Positions 54,779 through 64,000 of a stretch of DNA of 64,000 bases are shown here, piece by piece (positions within the stretch are counted from its first letter, which is position 1; the number at the start of each line of letters is the position of its first letter). The stretch comes from Cycas panzhihuaensis (taxonomy: Eukaryota > Cycadophyta): contig CM041465.1 of assembly GCA_023213395.1 (NCBI GenBank), positions 161,765,741 to 161,829,740 of the forward strand, in the 5' to 3' direction. The notes beneath the pieces were generated by a model. The model saw only the letters and a list, made by a program, of their open reading frames with translations, searched no databases and was not told where the DNA came from. A program made the position numbers and the translations under genes.

Positions 54779-55472
54779 CATCAAGGAGAATGAATTTAAA
54801 AATTTAGGTCATAGATTATACAAATGAGTTATATCAAGGGGAAAACTATGAGAAAGCATATATAAGGATTTGATTAAGGAATATGACATATGAAGGATAG
54901 GTTGGATAAGAGGCAAACAAAAAGAATTTATGGATGATGAGAATGAAGGGTAAAATTAATCTAGATCTATGAGTGAATTTAGGGTTTAAGGGGGTTAAAG
55001 GGAATAAGTAGGAAATAAGGGTTAGGCATTCTTTATGAGAAAAAGGTTTTAGGGAGAGCTTATAAAAATGGTTTCTAGAGTATTACAAAGGGTTAATAGG
55101 AAAATAAGTAAGAAGGTAAGATCACTGGGGGTAAGGTAAGTCGAGATATAGAGGGAAAGGAGTCAGTTCCTTATAAAGAGAGTGTATAATCATAACACCA
55201 AGATTTAAAACTTATTAAAAGAATGAAGAATACAGGAATGGTGGTAAGGAGATTTCCTAGGAAAAGATCCATGAAAGGTATGTTGAGTGGGATGAGAAAT
55301 TTTCTTATTAGGGCTTTGGTTATTGAAGCTTGTTTTGTAAGAGCTAAGGAATTTTCTAGTGCAAAAGAGTTGGAAAAATCAAGATGAATAAGGACACTTT
55401 CAAAAGAGATGGACAATTAGAAGACAAGATTGGAATTTAAAGCAAGTACCTTAAAAGAGGTATCCTAAATTT
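54779..55472. other. AT-rich intergenic DNA
   Basis: No gene recognised; it is purine-rich on the plus strand. It runs up to the LTR of element F. Confidence 0.5.
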
Positions 55473-55876
55473 TGTTAAACTTTTAACATGGAGAATATTC
55501 AACATTAATACTAATGGATAAGATCAATGAAAAAAATGAGAACTATATTAACTCATATCAAAGATAGCTACAACATGATACTACCACACCACAAACTCAA
55601 CTAGAGACTCCATGATGACTTGATATCCATACTCTACCTCACTCACCTATTTATATATCATAGGTGGGAATATGAAGGTGAGGTGAGTTACATATGGGAC
55701 AAGAGATCTTTAACCTACGCAATGACTTTCAACTATAACTGACCAATGACCTTCCAACTACTTACATAATAATATTATAATATGTAGCCCTTAGACCTTA
55801 ACATAATACTTAGGATTTCAACATTATTGACCCTAAATATATTAAACATTCACATATTAAACATTATCTTTTAATA
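55473..55876 (-). repeat. 3' LTR of element F
   Basis: 404 bases. It shares with 59620-60008 the blocks GAGAACTATATTAACTC, GATACTACCACACCAC, CACCTATTTATATATCATAG and CCTTAGACCTTAACATAATA. The CTATTTATATATC block is TATA-like on the plus strand. Confidence 0.9.
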
Positions 55877-58800
55877 CCTCTCATTAATATTTAATACCAT
55901 GACTATAAAAAACTAAATACCAAAGACATCATGATACCTAATACTACATATTGTCAATAAAACTGACACAAGATAAGACATTGGATATTGTTTGAATTTA
56001 CAGTGCCTTAATCTAAGAATTTTTCTAAAGATGTTGTCATGAGATCGATCTTCATTTGGAATGCAGCAAAGACTTTTATTCCTATATACCATGATTGTTC
56101 CATCATCTCATATTTCTTGCTTGATAACTATTACAATATTTGAGTGTCCCGATTATAAGTATGATCTCCTTTGATTATTGACTCTAGGATCAAATGTGAC
56201 AACATATGGTGTGGGCTTTAAGACTTCCATGAAACAACATATATTTCTCTCCAAAGCAATAAGTATGATCAACTTCTCAAGCCAACAAACACTCTCTTGA
56301 AAGAGAAGGAGGAACAATAATTTATTTCCTAACTCCACAAGTACAGGCACTTGTCCTAATTCAACAAAATACTTTATTTTCTTTTCATCATCCAAGAAAT
56401 CTATTGACATTCCAAATATAATAAAAATTTCTATCATGATCACATGTGCACACTTCCTAATCATGGTTACATAAAGACAATATATCACCTTAACATGATT
56501 GATTTTTAAGACTAAGTAACCTGCCCAAAATATATAATAATCCTAGTGGACAAGATTTTGACCAAATGATATTATAGCTATATCCTTCCTTTCTTTGAAG
56601 GAATCTTCCAGTGCCATTATAGGATATGTTAACACAATTTAAATTATTTTTAAGGATAAGAATAGAAAATTCTATCATATTAAGCATGACCAAATAGAGT
56701 TTTGTACACATGTACACAACTGTATGACCTGATAGCATTTAACATTGGCAATTAATCTATCAACAAAAATAACTATAATATTACCAAACTATTTTACTAA
56801 GGTAGTTGTGTCACCATAATGTACCACCTATAACAGATACTCTTTAAAATCATTTTTAGGTTTTTGAACCTCCATTCTTTTAATAATTTGCAATGTGGTC
56901 TTCCCTTTCAACATTCTAAGGCTCAAAGTGTTTGGTGAAATAATATTCTTCTCAATCATTAAATCTTTATTTTTATTTTCTTCCTTAGATTTTAAATGAT
57001 GATTATTAGGCCTATTTTTAAGAATAGGTTCACACAACTTTTCATATATTTTATGAGCTTCAAATAAGTCTATGAGAGATATAGTCTTACAAGAATTAAT
57101 TTGTTTGCTTACATTCCCCTTTTTTGCTTTCCTCTTTAGCTTTGTTTTCTGGTTCTTGGTTAGGTCATCACACATAGCCTATTCTTCAAGAGTGACATTT
57201 TCTCTTGCTTTACCTTTGTTACCTGCATCACATAATTAATTTATCTTTTCAATAATCTCCTGTACCACTTTAGGGTCTTTTCATGCACTTCCTTCAAGAA
57301 ACTTTAGGCCTCTTTAGCTAAGTCAATAATTTAAAGTGTATGAATAAGGAATTGGTAAGAAGGAAGAAGGTTTTCATTATCAAAAGTTGTAAACATTACA
57401 TCAATGGCTACTATGTTCTTCTTCTTGAAGTTTTCCTCCCCATCTTCCTTAATCAATGCAGTACCATTAAGAATAATTTTCTATAATCCTTTATCCATAA
57501 ATATACATTCCATATTAATTTTTTAAATTTAAAAATTAGTTTTTATATATTTGGGCAAGGCTATGCTATTATTTGTTAGCCAAAATTCATTCTTCTCTGA
57601 TACAAAAATAATGAAATTACTCAACTCCATGATGTATGAATTAGTTGATTCATGCACCTACTTCAACTTGAAATAAATTTATCAAATCGCAGTAAATACC
57701 TCTAAATCATATACCAAAATATTTGTTTCTGAAATGTGGTTCCAACGCCTCAAACCATTTGGAAAATAGATGCCTAGATGGAGAGATATAAGCAAAAATG
57801 TGTAGACACCTCTTTATAAAGAATAACTTATGTTATTAGGAGATTAACCCCTTTAATCAGTTAATAGCTGGTCACATTAATACTCCATATGACTGGGAAC
57901 TTTACTCCTAGGGGGCTAGTAAATTTTAAACATATTTTAATTTACCTTTTTCTAATTTTAACCATGCAAAAATAATTACATTCACTTAATAAAATTTCAT
58001 GTTCCTAGAATTGAAATTTTTTTTCCAATCTATTTGATTTAATTTTGAACTTTAAAAAATAATTATCCAAATGCATAACTTATAAACTCATATAGTGGAT
58101 CATCGAGGGTTGATTTCATTTGGTTCTTGTATATACTTAAGGTTTACCAACTAGTGCCAATCACCTTTCATCCTTATGCATTTTCTCTCTTTGTTTATAT
58201 TATGTTGGGCTCTGCCTATGATTGTGACAATGCTTAGATTTCAGTCTAATTTTGTAACCTTCAATAGTGAGACACATTTGGCATAGCCAACACTATGGAC
58301 AAGTATTTACCTGCACTTTGGAGCTCCACATCGATCAATTACTCATCCTCCATCCATCCCTATTTTTCTTTTCTCTTATGAATTTTATGAGATCTCCAAT
58401 CCTCTTCTTTTGTATGGCAGTAATCAAGGGAGCGTGGTTAGCTAAAAGTAGCAGAATTAATGAAAGAAATGCTTATGAGAATAGAATAGTAGGAACATAA
58501 GGAGTTACACAAGAAAAGGACTAGGGTTTTAATTATCCTATTCCTTCATATGGTCCAATTCTATTTGGTGTAAATATCACCACCAATCATAAGCATAATG
58601 AGAAAAATAGTTCTAATTATGACTTGGATGTGGCTACTTTATGTTGTGACTATAATTTCATAGTAGAACACTAAAGTGGTAGCATATATTTTCATGACTT
58701 TCTTAGATGCTTTTACAACTAATAATTGAGGTAGGTGTGCATAGATCAAAATTTTAAATTTTGGGTATCTGGATTAGGTATACCTGTTGTTTTTGTGTGA

Positions 58801-59607
58801 ACATAACACCAAGAGGTGAGCGCAGTTTATCTACGTATGCAGAGATAGGCTTGCACAAACCACATGCAGCCTTGTTCCATGATTATAAGATCTCAAATTT
58901 TCATTCTATTTTCTTTTATGATGCTCTGGTTTACCTACAATATTACTCATCTAGTTTTTATGTAGGATCTTAGAGACATATGGGTAGTAGTTAGGACAAG
59001 CTTCCATCATTAGTAACTATTATAATATTTTCCTATGGTGGTTATAGGCTTCCATAATGTCCTTCTTACATCTATATCTCTTTGCAATAATTAATCCCAG
59101 TGAATGGTGGTGGATTTTATAATAGACTTCTGATTTAAGGTATAAACACCTATATAGTTCTATTAGTGATTCTTCAGTTAACAATTAGCATGATTTTCTA
59201 TGGTAAGTGGGATTCTTGTAGTTGATTCACAACTTTAGCAAGGCTAATATAGAAGACCTCTCCTTTTTCTTGCATGTATAATTTATGATTTTTGTGACTA
59301 ACTTTAAATTTAACCAATCAACTCCTTAATAAACCCTAATAGGTATCAGATCTTTATAGAATTTAATGACTAATACTTTTTTACATGTCACCCTTAATTT
59401 CAATTTCATCAATAAAAGACTTTGTAAAATTACCCAATACAACTTCTATCTTGTATCACAACTTGGAACACCTTGCAATAGTGATGGCTTTGGGACTTTA
59501 CCTTCCTAATTTAAATATTCAATCTATTAACCGACTTAATAGAGCCATCTCCTCCCTTATCAAAAAACTTGGCAGACCTATAAAACATCGACCTTAATAT
59601 GTAACCT
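55877..59607 (-). pseudogene. internal region of element F, product unknown
   Basis: The longest minus-strand frames are 56828-57175 (115 aa; Lys-rich: MCDDLTKNQKTKLKRKAKKG and EENKNKDLMIEKN) and 56153-56488 (111 aa; FGMSIDFLDDEKKIKYFVELGQVPVLVEL). Upstream of the first, another frame reads ALIKEDGEENFKKKNIVAIDVMFTTFDNENLLPSYQFLIHTLNYLAKEA. They could be parts of one decayed polyprotein. None resembles a family I know, and no zinc knuckle or protease motif is visible. Confidence 0.45.
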
Positions 59608-59619
59608 GCTCTAATACCA
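59608..59619 (-). promoter_or_regulatory. primer binding site of element F
   Basis: The minus strand reads TGGTATTAGAGC, one base off the iMet site, directly abutting the LTR. Confidence 0.85.
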
Positions 59620-60008
59620 TGTTAAACTTTTAACATGGAGAACATTCAACATCAATACCAATGGACAAGATTAATGAAAAAAATGAGAACTATATTAACT
59701 CCATCAAAGATAGCTATAACATGATACTACCACACCACGAAATCAACAAGAGACTCCATGATGACATATATCCCTACTCTACCTCACTCACCTATTTATA
59801 TATCATAGGTAGGAATATGAAGATGAGGTGAGTTACATATGCGAAAAAAGACCTTTAACCTACCCAATGACTTTCGACCTACTAACTAACCAATGACTTT
59901 CCAACTACTTATATAACAATATTATAATATGTGACCCTTAGACCTTAACATAATACTTAGGACTTTAACATTATTGACCCCAAGTATATTAAACATTATA
60001 TTCTAATA
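59620..60008 (-). repeat. 5' LTR of element F
   Basis: 389 bases, TGTTAAACTTTTAACATGGAG to TTCTAATA on the plus strand. The first bases form an inverted TGTTAAA...TTTAACA motif. Confidence 0.9.
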
Positions 60009-60029
60009 GGTTTCAGATTCCTCTTAGAG

Positions 60030-60330
60030 TTTCTTATTGATAGGCATTTCTTCACTTGATTTATATAAGTCACTTATGATTCATTATATTATTCATCATA
60101 TTGCTCTTCGATAGGCTCCACATTAGTTTGTCTTTCAACTAGCTTAGTTAGCTCTTCTCTTATATCCTCCTTAATAGCTTCAAGATTGGTTATTCTTTTC
60201 TAAAACATATCTTGTATTCTTGGTAGGATTTCTTGTATCTCTTTAAATATGTCTTTCCTTTTATATTTATTCTTGAAGTATGAAAAGTCCTCTCTAATGT
60301 GGTTCATCTAGTGTTCACTCCACCACCTTA
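60030..60330 (-). pseudogene. coiled-coil Gag-like fragment of unknown family
   Basis: One minus-strand frame reads MNHIREDFSYFKNKYKRKDIFKEIQEILPRI..., a stop, then ITNLEAIKEDIREELTKLVERQTNVEPIEEQYDE. It is highly charged and has heptad-like spacing of Ile/Leu, which suggests a coiled coil. Gypsy-type Gag proteins often have such a stretch, but I cannot assign it. It lies just outside element F and may have been cut by it. Confidence 0.4.
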
Positions 60331-60971
60331 TAATTCTTCTAGTAAACCTTATGAGAAAATATTTTAAGAAGCACTCTCAATTAAGATAGTGATCTAAGAG
60401 TTTATGAATGGCCCACTTTTGAGCTTGTCCATCATATATTCTCAAATATATATGTATAATAGCTTATTTTCTATATAGGGCCAAATATTAAATCACTTTT
60501 CAATCTTATTTCAGTCATTCTATAAGTTGTACACTTCCATCTTTAGTAAAAATAGGAATATAATTCTCTACAATTTTATTATAAAATCCTATTATTAAGC
60601 ATCAACTTCCTATAAAAATTAAGCCATTAAATTAAAAGCAAACTATATCACTCAATAGCTCATTTTAAAGGCCTTGGAGCCAAGGTTTCAATGGTGTATA
60701 TGGAATCAAATTCTAGCACCTATAGTAGAAGTTATGGTAGAAAATGCACAAGTGTCTCTTTTGGGAAACCAAACTGAAAAAACTTAGGAGTTTAGTCTCA
60801 TTTAGGACTTTGGCCCTTAGTCACTTAAGGTCAGTACATGACTATTTGCTAATAGGAAGGGACTAATAATTAAACTTTGAGGAAAAAAATAAATAAATTA
60901 GTTAAATTTCTCAAAATCAAAGTTAAAAAATACCCCTTTAAAATTAGAATATTTTTATGTCACCTATTATA
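60331..60971. other. AT-rich intergenic DNA
   Basis: No feature recognised. Confidence 0.5.
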
Positions 60972-61251
60972 TGGTGGGATAATACCTACATTAGGGTGAT
61001 AATCCATATCTTAGAGGTGGTATCTTGAAAATAGATCACTTGTCAGGTGTTTGTTAATGCCAAGTGGTGGTAGACCTTAAGAGGTATGCCAAACCATCTT
61101 AATCCCACCCATATGTGTATGGGTTCCAAAGACCTTGGTGTTCATTAACATCACCCTCTTCACAGAACTCATTTGTCACTTCTTACTTTGTCATTTGTGG
61201 ATCATTCATAATCCTATTATCTCACATCTTCTTGGCTCTCTCTAACCTTCA
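60972..61251 (+). repeat. Copia A-like LTR, plus strand
   Basis: It opens TGGTGGGATAATACC, close to the start of the Copia A2 LTR (TGGTGGGATAATGCC), and ends CCTTCA, followed at 61254 by a primer-like TGGTATCATAG. Only about 130 bases of leader follow before the next element, so the rest is deleted or lies elsewhere. Confidence 0.65.
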
Positions 61252-61253
61252 TT

Positions 61254-61265
61254 TGGTATCATAGT
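61254..61265 (+). promoter_or_regulatory. primer binding site (tRNA-iMet type)
   Basis: TGGTATCATAGT, three bases after the LTR end. Confidence 0.7.
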
Positions 61266-61382
61266 AACAATGTGTCTATTTAGATTTATTACCTTATATT
61301 TATGTATGGTTGGAGAGTCTTATATGAAAAGTATACACATATTTATATACATATAAAAAAATATGAAACCATGCATGCATTC

Positions 61383-61682
61383 TGAGTTATATGATCTTAA
61401 CCATACACAATAAGCAATAATAAGAGCATAGGTACACAAGATATAGAATTTATGTAGGAAAACCTTTTTAGGAAAAAACCCACCACAAATAATTATATGA
61501 TCACACTAATGATTCTTAGATGAAATTACAATGGTTTTTGGGGTTATGTATGGTCCCCCAAATGGTACATCCAACCTAAATGATTGTGACCCTCTAAAAT
61601 TATCACTCCCTTTTAGTTAATACTAATTAAACCATATTTATTATTAAACAAATCGCTTAGTCTTTTAATTGCCATACTAATA
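61383..61682 (-). repeat. 3' LTR of Copia B3 (left end approximate)
   Basis: The right end at 61682 is fixed by the PPT and by alignment with the B2 LTR end (TAATA for TAACA). The left end at TGAGTTATATG is a guess, since no second copy is present. The block AGGAAAACC...AAAAACCCACCAC is the R-region type seen in B2 and in the LTR at 20431. Confidence 0.5.
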
Positions 61683-61714
61683 TCCCCCTTTAATGTAAAT
61701 GTGAGAATTCAATC

Positions 61715-62460
61715 TATAGCTTGAAATCATTGACGAAGATTGGGATTATCCTGATTCATACATCTTCCCTTAAGGATAACTACTCCAAGTCCTAATCTGG
61801 TATAAATCTTGGTGAATTTATCTTCAATAAGTGCTTTAATAAATACATTTGTAAGTTATTTCTTACTTAGATAAAAGTCAACCTATAACTTTCTTACTTT
61901 GATCAATTCATGAATGTAATAGTGGTGAATTTCAATATTCTTCCTATGTGCATGAAACTTTGGATTCTTTATTAGATAAATAGTGCTCTGGTTATCAACT
62001 AAAATAACTACGGTGCTATAGGATATACCAAGGATACCCAAAATCCCTTACAACCATACAACTTCTCTCATACTAATAGTGAATCCCTGATATTCTTCCT
62101 TTATAGAAGATAGTGCCACTATCTACTACTTCTTTGATTACCATGATATAAATCTATTGCCATTACCAAACACATATATAATAGTGGATTTTTTATCATT
62201 AGGATCTTCTCTCGAATCTACATTAGTACAGTCATGTAACTTTATATCTCCAATAAAAAAGGTGCTCTAAACTAAGATTAAGAATCACTTTTAAATATCT
62301 CATAATCCACTTAGTTATAGCCCAATGTGGCTCCTATGGATTTTACATACAATAAGAAACTAATCCAATAATATACATAATATTTGGCCTAGTATGAGTC
62401 AAATAGATTAGACTCCTTACCAGTTGTTTATACAACATTCCATCTATAGTAGTTTGTTGC
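61715..62460 (-). pseudogene. Copia B3 RNase H, broken
   Basis: Fragments in order match Copia B2 38122-38892: LYKQLVRSLIYLTHTRPNIMYIIGLVSY near 62345-62440, a spoiled DRKST/IFG region, and the NQSTI-like and NPKFHAH-like stretch near 61930-62000. Stops throughout. Confidence 0.78.
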
Positions 62461-63260
62461 ATATCCTTTGAGAGTTTTGTGTCTTTTTCATATGGTATTT
62501 GAGTAGACTCGCATTCCTCCATCTTAAATTTCTCTAGTAATCTCTTTGTATATTTTGTTTATAATACTAAAATCTTATCTTCCATCTACCTTATCTCAAT
62601 GCCTAAGAAATAATATAGAGCCTTGAGATCTATCATGTTAAAAGTTGCTTCCAAATTAGATTTGACTTATATAATAGTCTTATAATAGTTGCCAGTGATC
62701 ATTAAATCATTAACATATAACATAATATCTGCTATTAAAATTTATTTTCTTTTAATATACAAATTTAGCTCTAGATCTGAAATAATAAATCCTTCTTCTT
62801 TTAATTTAGTATCAATCTTTAAATACTAAGCATATGGTACTTATTTTAGGCTATAAATTGACTTTTAAAATTAGCACACAAGATGCTCTTATCCTTCCTT
62901 AACAAAACCAAGAGGTTATACCATGTATATTTCTTCTTTTAACTCTCTATTAAGGAATGTTGATTTTACATCCAATTAGTATAGCTTCCAACCATATTTT
63001 ACTACTAATGAAAGGATGAAATGAAACATTGTCATCTTTGAAACTAGTGTATATGTCTCCTCATAATCGATCCCTTCTTTTTATTTAAATTTTTGCATAA
63101 TAAGTCAAGCCTTATACTTGTCCAGCTCTCTATCAAAGCAAAACTTAGTCTTATAGACCCACTTACAATCAACAAGGTTTTTCTTAAGAGGAAGAGGAAC
63201 TAGCTTCCATGTTATATTTTTTTATAAAAGAACCAAATTCCTCCTCCATAGTAGCTCTCT
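62461..63260 (-). pseudogene. Copia B3 reverse transcriptase with altered catalytic box
   Basis: It aligns with 38893-39700. The catalytic box at 62706-62717 reads YVND: the first Asp is changed to Asn by one G-to-A type change, which would abolish catalysis even without the stops. Nearby readable parts are NLEATFNMIDLKALYYFLGIEIR and MEECESTQIPYEKDTKLSKDMQQT. Frame breaks are frequent. Confidence 0.82.
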
Positions 63261-64000
63261 GACGAGGATCAAATTTTACTTCATCATATGAAGTTGGGTC
63301 TTATGAGTTTGTGATATTTACCATTAAAGTCTAAATGGCATGTTGACTTCTTATTGTTCATCTATTTGTAAAATCTTACAATGTCACACTAAAATCTTAA
63401 ATGATCTTCATGGCCCATAATAGCATAGAAACACCTAGTATCGAATGTGTCTCTACATATGACTACTTTTGATTATTACCTTTCCTACTTAGTCCTTCTT
63501 TAGTCTAAATCATACCATATGATTTGTTGTTCTCTATAATTGATGAAACACCAATAGGAAATGAAAGTAGTAGGGGGTAAAAGGATTCTTCAAACAATGT
63601 CTTCTCAACATGATACATCATAGACTTATCAAATTTTACATCTTGACTAGTAATAAATTTTCTCCCTTATAGATCCCATAGTTTGTAAGATTTGTTTTAA
63701 TCAGAATACCCCATAAATATACACTTCAAACTCTTGTGATGCAATTTTTTATAATTTTTATTTAGGATGTATGCATATGCAGTGCACCCAAAGGTTTTTA
63801 AATGGCAAATGGTAGGTTTATAACTAATCTATTTTTCTAAAGGGTCATGCCACAAACTATTTTTGTGGGTACCTTATTTAGGATATAAATGATAGTCCCA
63901 ATAGCTTCTACCCAAAATTTAGATAACAAGTTCTTCATATGTATCATACTCCTTGCCGCTTTTGTCATGGCATGGTTCTTTTTTTTAGTAATAATGTTTT
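63261..64000 (-). pseudogene. Copia B3 linker and integrase C-terminal part
   Basis: It matches 39700-40330 of Copia B2, including the minus-strand KSLKCIFMGYS-like segment near 63690-63735 and the region corresponding to AEAVVTAVHILNRVPT near 63850-63920. Heavily decayed. It leaves the window before the catalytic core. Confidence 0.75.

Larger units (their letters stand above)
55473..60008 (-). mobile_element. LTR element F (unclassified, probably non-autonomous)
   Basis: 4.5-kb minus-strand element with LTRs at 55473-55876 and 59620-60008 and a primer site at 59608-59619. Flanks AATTT (55468-55472) and GGTTT (60009-60013) agree at three of five bases and differ by two G/A transitions. The internal 3.7 kb has no recognisable RT, integrase or protease. 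It is either a non-autonomous element or a type I cannot read through the decay. Confidence 0.8.
61383..64000 (-). mobile_element. Copia family B3 element, 3' part; continues beyond the window
   Basis: Minus-strand Copia. 3' LTR at about 61383-61682, PPT at 61683-61690, RNase H at 61715-62460, RT at 62461-63260, then the linker and integrase C-part to the window edge. Protein and DNA match Copia B2 (38-41 kb) throughout, but with many more stops and indels. Gag and the 5' LTR should lie to the right of the window. Confidence 0.88.

Noticed and set aside
58267-58500. Plus-strand 77-codon frame
   Set aside because: It lies inside minus-strand LTR element F and shows no domain; no sister copy is available to test it.
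1-64000. Host protein-coding gene or rRNA/tRNA gene
   Set aside because: No spliced or unspliced frame outside retroelements shows a recognisable family, and no full tRNA or rRNA signature was seen. Short or heavily intron-split genes cannot be fully excluded by eye.

Overview
The window is plant nuclear intergenic DNA. It is AT-rich, has no recognisable host gene, and is packed with decayed retrotransposons. Ty1/Copia pol proteins, Copia LTRs primed by initiator-Met tRNA, a plant-type LINE whose ORF2 ends in RNase H, and small Ty3/Gypsy integrase scraps together point to a seed plant with a large, slowly purged genome. I cannot name the species. Nearly every coding region is broken by stops and frameshifts, so all proteins below are pseudogenes unless stated.

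Layout. (1) 1-16.3 kb is a three-level nest. An old minus-strand Copia (family B, 1-1158 and 16001-16320) is split by a minus-strand Copia (family A, 1159-15995). The 5' LTR of that element is in turn split by a 6.5-kb plus-strand LINE (9371-15846) flanked by a 17-bp target-site duplication. (2) 16.3-18.7 kb is a 5'-truncated plus-strand Copia (family C). (3) 18.7-30.4 kb is degraded DNA holding two related LTRs fused head to head (20431-21065), two possible Gypsy integrase remnants, and microsatellites. (4) 30386-36822 is a plus-strand Copia A relative whose 5' LTR carries a further insertion with a 58-bp GC-rich palindrome. (5) 37833-44084 is the best-preserved element, a complete minus-strand Copia B with a perfect TTGAG duplication. 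(6) 44664-52879 is an unclassified LTR element (D), split by a compact 4.1-kb plus-strand Copia (E, 47845-51990, perfect TGATG duplication). (7) 53719-54374 is a fold-back element. (8) 55473-60008 is an unclassified minus-strand LTR element (F). (9) 60972-61251 is a Copia A-like LTR, and 61383-64000 is another minus-strand Copia B that runs off the window.

No host operon or pathway is present. What links the parts is retrotransposon biology. Gag forms particles, protease/integrase/RT/RNase H replicate and insert the element, LTRs carry promoter and polyA signals, a tRNA-iMet-like primer site follows each recognisable 5' LTR, and a G-rich polypurine tract precedes the 3' LTR. The nesting gives a relative insertion order. 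Insertions, deletions and many C-to-T type changes (often creating TAG stops) have silenced the copies. I found no convincing new biological system. The most unusual structures are the head-to-head LTR pair, the GC-rich palindrome with paired primer sites, the tandem repeats in the Copia B leader and LINE 5' region, and a conserved non-coding leader block shared by two Copia A elements.
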